A stretch of DNA of 64,000 nt from Pseudoalteromonas sp. NBT06-2 (GTDB lineage: Bacteria; Pseudomonadota; Gammaproteobacteria; Enterobacterales; Alteromonadaceae), in the NCBI RefSeq assembly GCF_002276045.1, contig NZ_NQMR01000013.1, positions 1-64,000 of the forward strand. Reading direction: 5' to 3'. Positions 8,185-17,845 of the stretch are shown in pieces. Each line of letters starts with the position of its first letter. Within the stretch, counting starts at the first letter, position 1. The notes below the pieces were generated by a model. It saw only the letters and a list, made by a program, of their open reading frames with translations, did not search any database and was not told the DNA's origin. The translations under genes and the position numbers were made by a program.

Positions 8185-10023
8185 ATGAAAACTAAAATAT
8201 TCAAGCCAAGCATTACAGCTTTAGTTGTTGCAAGTACTTTAATGATAAGTGCTTGTAACAATAAAGATGATAAAAAAACAACAAGTGTTATTCAACAAGT
8301 AACTACAGCTGATGCAACATTATTTCTAGAATCCACTGAAAAAGAATTAGTTGCTTTATATCTTGAAGCAAGTCGCGCTGAATGGATTTACGCAAACTTC
8401 ATAACCGAAGATACATCTCAGCTTTCTGCTGAAGTAAATCGTAAAATGACTGAAACAGTTGTTAGGTTAGCAAATGAAGCAACTAAATTTAATAAAATTA
8501 CATTAGATACAGATAGCCGTCGAAAACTAGACAAGTTAAAACTTGCACTCACTTTACCTGCTCCACAAGATGCAGATAAAACAGCACAATTATCTCAACT
8601 CGTTGCAAAACTTGGTGGTCTATACGGTAAAGGTAAATATTGTAAAGACGGCACAGAATGCCTAAGTCTTGGTGATATGACGGCTAAAATGGCGACAAGT
8701 CGTGATTACGATGAACTATTAGATTTATGGCAAGGTTGGCGTCAAATAGCAAAACCTATGCGTCCTTTATATGAACAACAAGTAGCGCTTACAAACGAAG
8801 GTGCTAAAGAGTTTGGTTATGCCGATACCGGTGCTATGTGGCGTAGTAAATATGATATGCCAGCTGATGATTTTGCAAAAGAGTTAGACCGAGTTTGGAG
8901 TCAAGTAAAACCTTTATATGATTCATTACATTGTCATGTTCGTGCAAAACTAGGTGATAAATATGGCACTGATAAAGTACCTCAAAATAAGCCTATTCCT
9001 GCACATTTATTAGGTAATATGTGGGCTCAAAGCTGGGGTAACATCTACGAGTTAGTGGCTCCTGACAATGCTGATCCTGGTTATGATGTAACTAAGCTAT
9101 TAGCAAAACATAACTATGATGAAGTTCAAATGGTACGTGGGGCAGAAAAATTCTTTACTTCAATGGGTTTTAAGCCATTACCCGACACTTTCTATGAACG
9201 TTCATTATTTACTAAACCAAAAGACCGTGATGTACAATGTCATGCGTCAGCTTGGGATATAGATGCTAAAGACGACTTACGTATTAAAATGTGTATTCAG
9301 CGTACCGGTGAAGAATTTTCAGTTATTCACCATGAATTAGGTCATAACTTCTATCAACGTGCTTATAAAGATCAACCACTTTATTATCAAGAAAGTGCGA
9401 ATGATGGTTTTCATGAAGCAATTGGCGATACTATCGCATTATCTGTTACTCCTGGTTACTTAAAAGAAATTGGTTTATTAGATAAAGTACCTGATGAATC
9501 TAAAGATTTAGGCCTATTAATGAAAATGGCAATGGATAAAATTGCATTTATTCCATTTGGCTTAATGGTTGATCAGTGGCGCTGGCAGGTATTCTCAGGT
9601 GAAGTAACACCTGAAAACTATAATAAAGCTTGGTGGGATTTACGTCAAAAATACCAAGGCGTAATGGCACCAATTGAACGTACTGAAAACGATTTTGATC
9701 CAGGTGCTAAATACCACGTACCAGGAAATACACCTTATACACGTTATTTCTTAGCGCATATATTACAATTCCAATTCCATAAATCTTTATGTGAAATTGC
9801 AGGTAATAAAGAAGCGATACACAGATGTTCTGTATACAATTCTAAAGAAGCTGGTGAACGTTTAAATACCATGTTAGAAATGGGTTCAAGTAAAACTTGG
9901 CAAGAAGCATTAGCAGTTGTAACTGGCAAGCCTGAAATGGATGCCTCTGCCATTTTAGAATATTTTGCACCGCTTAAAAAATACCTAGATGAGCAAAATA
10001 AAGACCGTCAATGTGGTTGGTAA
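8185..10023 (+). CDS. M2-family peptidyl-dipeptidase (ACE-like), lipoprotein
   Basis: Zinc dipeptidyl carboxypeptidase related to angiotensin-converting enzyme, expected to trim dipeptides from peptide C-termini outside the cytoplasm. The signal peptide ends in a lipobox-like ISAC, so Cys24 may be lipidated. The zinc motif is HHELGH (HEXXH at residues 383-387), with the third ligand E411 in ANDGFHEAIGD, the M2 arrangement. The 612-residue length fits single-domain M2 enzymes. AGGG lies six bases before the ATG. Two hairpins follow, then an Oar-like TonB receptor on the same strand. A role in peptide use together with that receptor is an inference from adjacency. Confidence 0.93.
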   Translation: MKTKIFKPSITALVVASTLMISACNNKDDKKTTSVIQQVTTADATLFLESTEKELVALYLEASRAEWIYANFITEDTSQLSAEVNRKMTETVVRLANEATKFNKITLDTDSRRKLDKLKLALTLPAPQDADKTAQLSQLVAKLGGLYGKGKYCKDGTECLSLGDMTAKMATSRDYDELLDLWQGWRQIAKPMRPLYEQQVALTNEGAKEFGYADTGAMWRSKYDMPADDFAKELDRVWSQVKPLYDSLHCHVRAKLGDKYGTDKVPQNKPIPAHLLGNMWAQSWGNIYELVAPDNADPGYDVTKLLAKHNYDEVQMVRGAEKFFTSMGFKPLPDTFYERSLFTKPKDRDVQCHASAWDIDAKDDLRIKMCIQRTGEEFSVIHHELGHNFYQRAYKDQPLYYQESANDGFHEAIGDTIALSVTPGYLKEIGLLDKVPDESKDLGLLMKMAMDKIAFIPFGLMVDQWRWQVFSGEVTPENYNKAWWDLRQKYQGVMAPIERTENDFDPGAKYHVPGNTPYTRYFLAHILQFQFHKSLCEIAGNKEAIHRCSVYNSKEAGERLNTMLEMGSSKTWQEALAVVTGKPEMDASAILEYFAPLKKYLDEQNKDRQCGW

Positions 10024-10056
10024 ACTAAATCGACAACGTATTTTTAGTTAATCCCC

Positions 10057-10095
10057 TTTGTAAAAAGTAAGCTGTCTTTTCTTACTTTTTACAAA
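10057..10095 (+). terminator. Hairpin downstream of the M2 peptidase gene
   Basis: Perfect stem TTTGTAAAAAGTAAG/CTTACTTTTTACAAA around a 9-nt loop. It is AT-rich and is the first of two hairpins in the 385-bp gap before the TonB receptor. Confidence 0.6.
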
Positions 10096-10112
10096 ATTAT
10101 TTTAAAATAATT

Positions 10113-10148
10113 AAGCCAGCGACTATTTACTCTAGTGGCTGGCTTTAT
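10113..10148 (+). terminator. Second hairpin downstream of the M2 peptidase gene
   Basis: Stem AAGCCAGCGACTA/TAGTGGCTGGCTT with one mismatch and a 7-nt loop, followed by a short T-rich stretch. The rest of the gap to 10408 is AT-rich and shows no gene, and should carry the receptor promoter. Confidence 0.65.
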
Positions 10149-10408
10149 TGAGTAAATTACTATTAATTAAAATTGCGCGGAAAATTAAATTAAAAAGCAA
10201 AAGCACTCTCCTAAATCATTAACAATGATAACTGTTCAATAGAATAAATATTCTATAAAATACTTTCCTAACAAATTACAAAAATACGATGAATTTAATA
10301 AAGTTATAAATTTTTAGTCTATCATTCTTAAAACTGTCATCAAAGTTTGACAAGCTGAATTTCAAAATACAACAAAATCAACAATATTACTCATTACAGG
10401 AAGCTAAA

Positions 10409-13400
10409 ATGAAAATGCAAGTGCGCAAAAAGTTTTTACCATTTGCTATCGCAGCAAGTCTAGGCTCAGTGAATACCTTTGCTAATGATACTGCTTCAGC
10501 ATTAAAAGGTTCAATCATAGGGCCAAATGGCAATCCGGCAACAGGTACCAAGATAACCATTACTCATATTCCTTCAGGCTCTGCTAAAACAACACTCATT
10601 GGTCAGTCAGGTGGTTTTAGCACTAAAGGTCTTCGCGTTGGTGGTCCATATAAAATCGAAGTTGAATCAGAGCAATTTGAAGATACTGTTGTTAATAATA
10701 TTTTCTTAACTTTAGGTAAGACATACCCAATATCTGTGCAACTAAAATCAAAATCAGATATGGAGCAGATAGTTGTTACAGGTCGTCCACTATCAATGCA
10801 ATCAGGTGGTACTGGTCCTGCAACACATTTCACCTTAAGTGATATTGAAAACCGCCCTGCAATTAATCGTGATATAAAAGATATTGTTAGAACTGATCCG
10901 CGTATATACATTGATGAATCAAGCAGTGGTGCGATTCAATGTGCCGGTGGTAACCCAAGATTCAATAGCTTGACTTTAGATGGCGTTCGTATGAACGATA
11001 ACTTTGGTCTAAATAGTAATGGTTATCCCACTGAGCGTATGCCTTTTTCTTTTGATTCAATTGAACAAGTTGCTGTAGAACTTGCACCATTTGATGTGCA
11101 ATATGGCGGTTTTACCTCATGTAACATCAATGCTGTATCAAAATCTGGTACTAATGAAATTAATGGTGGTGTTTTTGTTGATTATACCAGCGATTCATTA
11201 TCAGGTGATAAAGCCGATGATGTTTCAAAAGACATCGGCAGCTATGATGAAAAACGCTACGGTTTTAACGTAGGCCTACCATTAATAGCAGATACTTTAT
11301 TTTTATTCACTTCATATGAAAAATTAGAAGGCTCTCAAATTTTTGAGTACAACGCTTTTGGTACTGGTGATAATGATATTGATCAATCCATAATTGACCG
11401 TATTATTGATATTGCAAAAACTAAATACGATTATGATCCCGGTACATTGGTACCAAGTATGCCTGTTGAAGATGAAAAGCTATTAATTAAACTTGATTGG
11501 AATATAAACGACGATCACCGTGCTAGTTTTGTTTATAATTACAACGATGGTTTTAGTTTAAGCCAATCTGATGCTAGCTCTAGTCGCCTCTCTTTATCGA
11601 ATCATTTTTATGAACGTGGTGCTGAACTTCAATCATATGTCACATCTATCTATTCAAACTGGACCGATGATTTTTCTACAGAAGTGAGAGTTGGTTATTC
11701 AAAGTTAGATAACCGTCAAATTTCTCTTGATGGTACTTCAGGTTTCGGTGAATTTAGAGTGGAAACTGAAAATGGAAGTGTTTATTTAGGACCTGATGAT
11801 TCTCGCCAAGCAAACAAATTAAAATATGATAATTTATCGTTAAAACTCGCAGGTAATTACTACCTAGGTGACCATGAACTTTCATTTGGATACGAAATGG
11901 AAGAACTTGATGTATTTAATATGTTTGTACAACACAATGAAGGCGAATATCGCTTTAGTAAAACAAAAATCACTGAAAATGGCATAGAAAAAACAATCAG
12001 TGCCATTGAGAATTTTGAAAATGGTGTCGCACGTGTTTACTATGGTAATGCAAGCTCTCATAACCCTATAGACGCAGCCGGTGAATTTAAATACGCTTTA
12101 AATACGCTTTACGCACAAGATAAGTTTGACTTAGTTGATTACGACATGACTATCACTATGGGCTTACGTTATGACTGGTATACAAGTAATGATATACCAA
12201 ACCAAAATGACGCATTTCAAGCGCGTTATGGTTATTCAAACCAACAAAATTTAGATGGTGTGAGCTTATTACAACCAAGACTTGGTTTAAATTGGCGTTA
12301 TGATGATCAACTCGAAATTCGTGGTGGTATAGGCTTGTACTCTGGCGGTAACCCAAATGTTTGGATTTCTAATAGCTATTCAAATGATGGTATTCGTAAT
12401 ATTCAAGTTAATCAAAAAAATATGCAAATTCTTGGTCCTGATGCTGTTGCCTTTAATGGCACAGGGCGCCCAGGTTACGATATCCCTGTAGATTTATTTA
12501 ATGAAGTTGGACAAGGTGGGGCTGATGACAGTACTAATGTAACAGATCCTGATTTTGAAATTCCATCTGAATGGAAAGTATCCCTAGGTGCTACTTATAT
12601 CAATGAATCTGATTATGTCTTCAACGTTGATTACTTATATACCAATAAACAGGATTCAGCAGTAATTTATAACTTAGCTGATAAAGTGGTTTCTTTAGCA
12701 CCCGACGGACGCCCAGTTTATGATAGCGTAAACCATAAATATAAGTCAGACTTTTTGTTAACAAATGCTGAAGGTGATGATGCTTATTCACATGTGTTAT
12801 CATTTTCGGTGAATAAATCTTTTGATAATGGTATCGATGTAGCAGCATCATATGCTTATACCGTAGCAGAAGAAATTCATCCAATGACTAGCTCTGTAGC
12901 CTTCTCTAACTATCATAATATTGCTGTTTCAAACCCTCAAAATCCGGATTTAAGCACTTCAAATTATGAAATTCCACATAGATTTACCTTGAGCTTGGGC
13001 TATAGTCATGAATTTATGGCTGGATATAAAACACGTTTTAACCTATTTGGTCAAGCAAGCCAAACAAATCCATACTCGTATACTTTTTCGAGAAATACAC
13101 GTGGTTTAGGCTTTAATGATGAAGATCGTCAATTACTATACGTACCAACTGAAAATGATTCTAAAGTTACATACGGTGAAGATTTTGACCTAGAAGCTTT
13201 TAACAACTGGGTAAGTAGTGAAGGGTTAACACGAGGTCAAATAGCTGACCGTAATGAAATAGATGGTGACTGGTGGCTGACATTTGACTTAAAAGTTGAA
13301 CAAGAATTTGCCGGTTATACTGATGAGCATAAAGGATCAGCATACTTTGTAGTTAAGAATGTTGGCAACCTATTAAATTCTGATTGGGGTGTACTTAAAA

Positions 13401-13546
13401 ATGGCGATAGCATGCAAGCTGCTGTTACTGCTAAAGTTATAGATGGCCAATATCAATTTAACGAGTTCCATAACCCAGCTGGAACAAGTGTACAATTTAA
13501 ACCTTCGGTTTGGGAAATTAGATTAGGCGTGAAATATACATTTTAA
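10409..13546 (+). CDS. TonB-dependent receptor with N-terminal carboxypeptidase-regulatory-like domain (Oar-like)
   Basis: Outer-membrane, TonB-energised importer of 1045 residues. A signal peptide (residues 1-25, ending FANDT) is followed by a carboxypeptidase-regulatory-like beta-sandwich (about 30-105, ALKGSIIGPNGNPATG). A TonB-box-like stretch (EQIVVTG), the plug domain (about 120-230, TLDGVRMNDNFG) and a long beta barrel ending in the outer-membrane signature WEIRLGVKYTF come after. AGGA precedes the ATG. This architecture is that of Oar-type receptors, often linked to peptide or protein-derived ligands. The ligand is unknown, but the neighbouring M2 peptidase makes peptides a reasonable guess. 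Confidence 0.92.
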   Translation: MKMQVRKKFLPFAIAASLGSVNTFANDTASALKGSIIGPNGNPATGTKITITHIPSGSAKTTLIGQSGGFSTKGLRVGGPYKIEVESEQFEDTVVNNIFLTLGKTYPISVQLKSKSDMEQIVVTGRPLSMQSGGTGPATHFTLSDIENRPAINRDIKDIVRTDPRIYIDESSSGAIQCAGGNPRFNSLTLDGVRMNDNFGLNSNGYPTERMPFSFDSIEQVAVELAPFDVQYGGFTSCNINAVSKSGTNEINGGVFVDYTSDSLSGDKADDVSKDIGSYDEKRYGFNVGLPLIADTLFLFTSYEKLEGSQIFEYNAFGTGDNDIDQSIIDRIIDIAKTKYDYDPGTLVPSMPVEDEKLLIKLDWNINDDHRASFVYNYNDGFSLSQSDASSSRLSLSNHFYERGAELQSYVTSIYSNWTDDFSTEVRVGYSKLDNRQISLDGTSGFGEFRVETENGSVYLGPDDSRQANKLKYDNLSLKLAGNYYLGDHELSFGYEMEELDVFNMFVQHNEGEYRFSKTKITENGIEKTISAIENFENGVARVYYGNASSHNPIDAAGEFKYALNTLYAQDKFDLVDYDMTITMGLRYDWYTSNDIPNQNDAFQARYGYSNQQNLDGVSLLQPRLGLNWRYDDQLEIRGGIGLYSGGNPNVWISNSYSNDGIRNIQVNQKNMQILGPDAVAFNGTGRPGYDIPVDLFNEVGQGGADDSTNVTDPDFEIPSEWKVSLGATYINESDYVFNVDYLYTNKQDSAVIYNLADKVVSLAPDGRPVYDSVNHKYKSDFLLTNAEGDDAYSHVLSFSVNKSFDNGIDVAASYAYTVAEEIHPMTSSVAFSNYHNIAVSNPQNPDLSTSNYEIPHRFTLSLGYSHEFMAGYKTRFNLFGQASQTNPYSYTFSRNTRGLGFNDEDRQLLYVPTENDSKVTYGEDFDLEAFNNWVSSEGLTRGQIADRNEIDGDWWLTFDLKVEQEFAGYTDEHKGSAYFVVKNVGNLLNSDWGVLKNGDSMQAAVTAKVIDGQYQFNEFHNPAGTSVQFKPSVWEIRLGVKYTF

Positions 13547-13572
13547 ATAGCAACTACATGGCTATCTATATT

Positions 13573-13600
13573 AAAAAACCAGTCAAGAGACTGGTTTTTT
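13573..13600. terminator. Bidirectional terminator
   Basis: Perfect 12-bp stem AAAAAACCAGTC/GACTGGTTTTTT with loop AAGA, between the TonB receptor and the convergent outer-membrane protein gene. Confidence 0.9.
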
Positions 13601-13605
13601 ACAAA

Positions 13606-14444
13606 CTAAAACTGCGCAGAGAAATTAATTGAATAGATATCATAATCTGACCAGGTATCATCAGATGCATTCGATTGATACCCTACACTTAAAGCGTAGT
13701 TTTGGTTAAAGAAGTGTTTTGCGCCTATTGAATAATCATCTTCATCATTATAGCTAGTTGATATAGATGTTTTATCATTAAAGTAAAAAGCTAAATTACC
13801 CGATAAGTCATTATCATAATCATAATCATAATCATCATCATGATGGTGATAACTAAGTCCTGCCACTAAATACTGACCACCATCTAAAGCACGAAAATAT
13901 TTAGATGAAAGCATTTGATGATTAAAATCATCATCCGTATTGTAAGGAAAACCAATGTAGTCTCTACCCTCTAATTGGTGATTATATGAAGCGAAAAGTG
14001 ATAATCTGTATCAAAGCCTTTTGATTTATTTGCATATGCGTTAACTATCAAATCTTCTGAAATAAGATAACCAACTCTCGCGTTATAATGATCTGAGCTA
14101 CCTGAGTCATAATCATAATATGAATAAGATCCACCAATTACAAAGTTGTTAATAAATAAATTACCGCCACCATTAAAGCGTTCAGAATTATCATAGTGAG
14201 AATAATTTCCAAATACATTGGTTGATGAGTTAATATATTTAAATTGATCTAACGGCCCTAATGTTTGTTGTTTTTCGAAAAAATATGTTATGCCAACACT
14301 TGTTGCATCATAAGAACGGCTACTATCTACATTAGTGTATCCTATTGAAGAAAAAGATTGATATTCCTCAGCCATTACAATTGAGACAGATAAAAGAAGG
14401 CTTGGGGTGATTATTAATAATGGTTTCAATTTCATTTTATACAT
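13606..14444 (-). pseudogene. Outer-membrane beta-barrel protein gene, frameshifted
   Basis: Two adjoining reading frames form one broken gene. The 5' part (14444-13971) encodes a signal peptide (MYKMKLKPLLIITPSLLL, cleavage near VMAEE) and alternating aromatic strands, then stops soon after DTDYHFS. Moving one frame at the four-T run near 13990-13996 reads on without a stop through SYNHQLEGRDYIGF into the second frame, which ends INFSAQF, a classic outer-membrane C-terminal signature. Restoring one T would give a barrel of about 279 residues. The protein is rich in Tyr, Asp and Ser, with an unusual HHHDDDYDYDYDND loop. It resembles small putative porins of Alteromonadales. A sequencing error cannot be excluded. 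Confidence 0.8.
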
Positions 14445-14633
14445 TCCTAATTGTATATATATACCTGACTTTATAAGTACATTTTGAAGTTGGTATGTAT
14501 AATAATTCGGATATTTAATAATGGTAAGTTATTAACTGTTTGAAAATGTAGTAAATATTTCCATTTGGAAATAATAGATCTTAATAGAGAAGCTAAATTG
14601 TTGTGCTTCCCTATTAAGTTTCATATTTGTATT

Positions 14634-15008
14634 TTATAGTACAAACTGACTTAAGATTTTATACACATCATTAATATTATCACCCGCTTTAAATTCTTTA
14701 GTTAAAGGTTCAAGCTCTGAGCCTATCCAGATTTTTAACTCAGCATCTAAATCAAAGTGCCCTGCACTTTCTTTACTAAACTTAGTTACTTTTGAATACG
14801 GAATTGAAAGTAACTCAACTTTAGATCCAGTTACACCTTGTTTATCAACTAAAATTAAACGTTTATTAGTAAATACAAACATATCTCTAATTACTTTATA
14901 TGCTTTTTGTATTGCTTCGCCATCTATTAAACAATCGCCAAGTACTTTGTCTAAATCATCGCTGTCTACTTCACTGGCATTACCTAGTAAACCACTTAAA
15001 AGACCCAT
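14634..15008 (-). CDS. Bacterial PH-domain protein
   Basis: A 124-residue cytoplasmic protein matching small bacterial pleckstrin-homology proteins (PF08000-like). An N-terminal helix (MGLLSGLLGNASEVDSDDL) is followed by the FVFTNKRLILVDKQG strand pair, LSIPYSKVTKFS and the AELKIWIGSE strand. The function of these proteins is not established. It begins 12 bp after the APH-like gene ends, on the same strand, so it may be the last gene of that group. The upstream GGAAAT is a plausible ribosome site. Confidence 0.83.
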   Translation of the reverse strand: MGLLSGLLGNASEVDSDDLDKVLGDCLIDGEAIQKAYKVIRDMFVFTNKRLILVDKQGVTGSKVELLSIPYSKVTKFSKESAGHFDLDAELKIWIGSELEPLTKEFKAGDNINDVYKILSQFVL

Positions 15009-15020
15009 ATTAATTTCCTT

Positions 15021-16034
15021 TTATAAGTTGAGCGGAAAAAGCTTCGATTCAGCTTCTTTCCAATTACTTGTTTGTATTACATTTGGTACTGTATTGATAA
15101 TATAGTTCAATTCACCCGTATGACGCAGTAATGACAATGCCATACATTGCTCCACTAAAGCCTGTGGATTATCTAAATTATAGCCATAGCCTTTTAAATA
15201 ACTTTCAAAAATAGTTTTATCAGATAAAGCAAGCAGTAAACCAGGTGATGTAAATTCAAATACAGGCTCTGGACATACAACTGCATCACCAAAATCAATA
15301 ATGCCGCATAATTCAATGCCGTTTTGTGTACGTTTTACCAATAGATTCCCAGGGTGAAGGTCAGTATGAATAAAACAGTTCTTTCCTGTTTTATATTCAA
15401 TATTGATAGAATCTAAATAAGGCTTTAAATCCGATAAAAACCTTTGGATTAATCCTTGTCTTTCACGTTTCACATACACATTTTTAAATTGTGTTTCTAG
15501 AAATTCTGGCCAATTAAGTGTGATCTCTGGTAATTCAGGAACTTCTAGATCGTGTAATACTTTAGAAAATTGACCTAATTGTTTAGCAATTTCAACTTTA
15601 TCAGCTTGCGTTGTTTCAGTAAGAATATTTGATAATATTTCTCCTTCAACAAAACTCATAAAAATATAATCCCAATTATGATACTTTCCATGAAGCATTA
15701 ATTTAGGTATAGCTAAATCGAGTTCGACATCATCAAATAACTTTAGAGCAGCAATTTCAGCTATGGCTTGTTGAGACCAGTTTGGTGGCACAAGTTTTAG
15801 AACATACTTTTCTTCAGCTGTAAAAATAAAAACTGGATTAGCCCCTTCATCCACTCTTTCACAGTGAGTAAACTGAAGATTGTTGATATTGGCTAAATGC
15901 GCTACTAAAGGGTGCCAAAATTCAAAATCTAGATGATCTATCATGTCACAAGCTAAATCATAATCTGGATTTTCAGGCAATGATAATGCGCTGTTATAAT
16001 CAGCTAAAAAGTTGGTTTTCAAGTGTTTTTCCAT
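15021..16034 (-). CDS. Aminoglycoside phosphotransferase (APH)-fold kinase-like protein
   Basis: A 337-residue protein of the APH/choline kinase superfamily. The Brenner motif is intact: HTDLHPGNLLVK with catalytic Asp and metal-binding Asn, followed by IIDFGDA. The N-lobe lysine strand is KYVLKLVPP. The family phosphorylates small alcohols, sugars or antibiotics, and the substrate here cannot be told. Its start overlaps the end of the ABC ATPase gene by 35 bp, so translation is probably coupled and its job is likely tied to that transporter. It need not be a resistance gene. Confidence 0.85.
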   Translation of the reverse strand: MEKHLKTNFLADYNSALSLPENPDYDLACDMIDHLDFEFWHPLVAHLANINNLQFTHCERVDEGANPVFIFTAEEKYVLKLVPPNWSQQAIAEIAALKLFDDVELDLAIPKLMLHGKYHNWDYIFMSFVEGEILSNILTETTQADKVEIAKQLGQFSKVLHDLEVPELPEITLNWPEFLETQFKNVYVKRERQGLIQRFLSDLKPYLDSINIEYKTGKNCFIHTDLHPGNLLVKRTQNGIELCGIIDFGDAVVCPEPVFEFTSPGLLLALSDKTIFESYLKGYGYNLDNPQALVEQCMALSLLRHTGELNYIINTVPNVIQTSNWKEAESKLFPLNL

Positions 16035-16917
16035 TAATCATTTGTTTATATTGCCAATCATTATCATGGCATAATTGTAAAATCTGAATATCTATTGGTA
16101 AGTCATTTTTTCCAGGTTCTATACTAATTAAATATTCTTTATCTTGCGTTTTTTTAACTTGTGTCACTTGTAAGATGGATTTTAACTTTTGTTCAAAATC
16201 AGGAATCACACTTGCCATTCTTAAAGTAATATATGATAAGTCAGCTTCATTGGTTAAAGTTTGATGCTCCCTTAACACGCCATTTTCCAAATACAATACT
16301 TGTTCACATAAGCGCTCTAATTCACTTAAATCATGAGAGCTTAATATAAAGGTCGTTTCACCCGACAAGTTTGCAACAAGCTCTCTGACTTCCCTTGCAT
16401 GTAAAGGATCTAACCCTGCGGTAGCTTCATCTAACATCACAATTTTTGGTTCACCTATTAAAGCTTGAGCTATGGTTACACGCTTTCGCATACCATGAGA
16501 TAACGCCTCTGGTTTTTCATTTAAAACCTCTTTTAGACCAACTAAATCTAACGTACGCTGTGCTTCATATTTACTTTTTCTAGTATCAAATCCTTGTAAT
16601 TGTCCATAAAACTTAAGTTGTTGTGCGATTGAAAATCGCGGGTCTAACTGTGCATCTTGAGGTAAAGCGGCTAAATTGCCAAATGTAGCTGCACTACCAG
16701 GTTTATGTCCCATTATTGAGACTTCACCGGAAGTTTGCTGAATATAACCACATAAAATACTAAATAAAGTGGTTTTACCTGCACCATTTGGTCCAACAAG
16801 AGCCACAGGTGCACCTTTGTTAATTTCAAAAGACACATTGTTTAATGCCTGTTTTGCACCAAATAGTTTATCGATATTAGAGACTTTAATTAAAGGCTGA
16901 TTTTGTAAAGCACTCAT
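16000..16917 (-). CDS. ABC transporter ATP-binding protein (ABC-2 type)
   Basis: Nucleotide-binding subunit of an exporter. The motifs are Walker A GPNGAGKTT, signature LSHGMRKRVTIAQAL, Walker B KIVMLDEAT and the H-loop SSHDL. At 305 residues it has a C-terminal extension beyond the 220-residue core, as in drug or antibiotic ABC-2 exporters. It overlaps the permease gene upstream by 4 bp and the APH gene downstream by 35 bp, so the three form one operon. The transported substrate is unknown. Confidence 0.93.
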   Translation of the reverse strand: MSALQNQPLIKVSNIDKLFGAKQALNNVSFEINKGAPVALVGPNGAGKTTLFSILCGYIQQTSGEVSIMGHKPGSAATFGNLAALPQDAQLDPRFSIAQQLKFYGQLQGFDTRKSKYEAQRTLDLVGLKEVLNEKPEALSHGMRKRVTIAQALIGEPKIVMLDEATAGLDPLHAREVRELVANLSGETTFILSSHDLSELERLCEQVLYLENGVLREHQTLTNEADLSYITLRMASVIPDFEQKLKSILQVTQVKKTQDKEYLISIEPGKNDLPIDIQILQLCHDNDWQYKQMINGKTLENQLFS

Positions 16918-17747
16918 AATGCACTCCTTTTCATAAAGATGCTGGCTAACGCTAAATATGCCGATGTTTGTACTAAAGGAATAATATAATGACTTAAGCC
17001 AAGTCCTTGCTGACCAACAACTTCATCCAATTGCATTCCAGGAAACACATAGTTAAGGTAAGCCGCCGTAGGAATTTTATACTCTAATATACCAACAAAT
17101 ATTGAGCCCAAGCCAAAAAATAACAGTGTCATCACTGCTGTTAATTTTGCAGATTTCACAAAACTATTAAAAAATGCCATTAAAGCAATAAAAGGTAATA
17201 CAGCGATAAATAATTCTTTAAACAAGTAAATTGATTTAGTTAAAGCAGGTATAAATAAACTCGCATCACGCCAAATTGCCATTATAGTAGTTGCAAACAA
17301 GGTCAGTAAAATAAGTACTGAAATTATCATCACTTGTCCTAAAAATCGACCAAATAATATTTCATTCCTACTTGCGCGAAGAGAGATAAACCTTAAAGTG
17401 CCACGCGTTCTATCTGCACAAGTTTGGTCGCTTGTTGCAATCACAGCAAATATTGGAAATGAATAAATGGCAATTAACCAATAAAGTGATAACTCCGAAA
17501 CTGGCCAATTGAGTAATTCAGATAAGCCTAACACGCCAAACATTTGTTTGGCCATGTCTTTAAAGCCTTCTGAAGAAACAATACTCACAGCCGAATTTAC
17601 TGGGTAATATAAGATAATAAACCAAGCTGTTGCAAAAGCAAGTACTGCCAACATGCCCCGTTTGGTAAAAAATAAACGTATTAATTCAAATTTGATTAAG
17701 GCCCAAATGCGCCAGGAACTAGATTGTAAATGTTGTACGGATAGCAA
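16914..17747 (-). CDS. ABC-2 type transporter permease
   Basis: Membrane subunit partner of the ATPase encoded next. Its 277 residues carry about six hydrophobic helices. The DQTCADRTRGTLRFISLRASR segment between helices 2 and 3 is the typical cytoplasmic coupling motif of ABC-2 permeases (YosY/NatB type). A 4-bp overlap with the ATPase gene indicates translational coupling. Just upstream (17754-17767 and 17797-17810) lies an inverted repeat, AGCTCACTATTTTA with one mismatch and a 29-nt loop, separating this operon from the MFS gene. It could be a weak terminator or a regulatory stem. Confidence 0.9.
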   Translation of the reverse strand: MLSVQHLQSSSWRIWALIKFELIRLFFTKRGMLAVLAFATAWFIILYYPVNSAVSIVSSEGFKDMAKQMFGVLGLSELLNWPVSELSLYWLIAIYSFPIFAVIATSDQTCADRTRGTLRFISLRASRNEILFGRFLGQVMIISVLILLTLFATTIMAIWRDASLFIPALTKSIYLFKELFIAVLPFIALMAFFNSFVKSAKLTAVMTLLFFGLGSIFVGILEYKIPTAAYLNYVFPGMQLDEVVGQQGLGLSHYIIPLVQTSAYLALASIFMKRSAL

Positions 17748-17845
17748 AATAACAGCTCACTATTTTATTGTTTTAGTTACCCTAATATTGAGGCACTAAA
17801 ATAGCGAGCTTTCTTTTGTAAAAAAACATTAAAATTTATTGTGGG

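Noticed and set aside
15021..16034. Aminoglycoside resistance gene
   Set aside because: Only the general APH kinase fold is visible. The gene is embedded in a chromosomal ABC operon with no mobile-element context.
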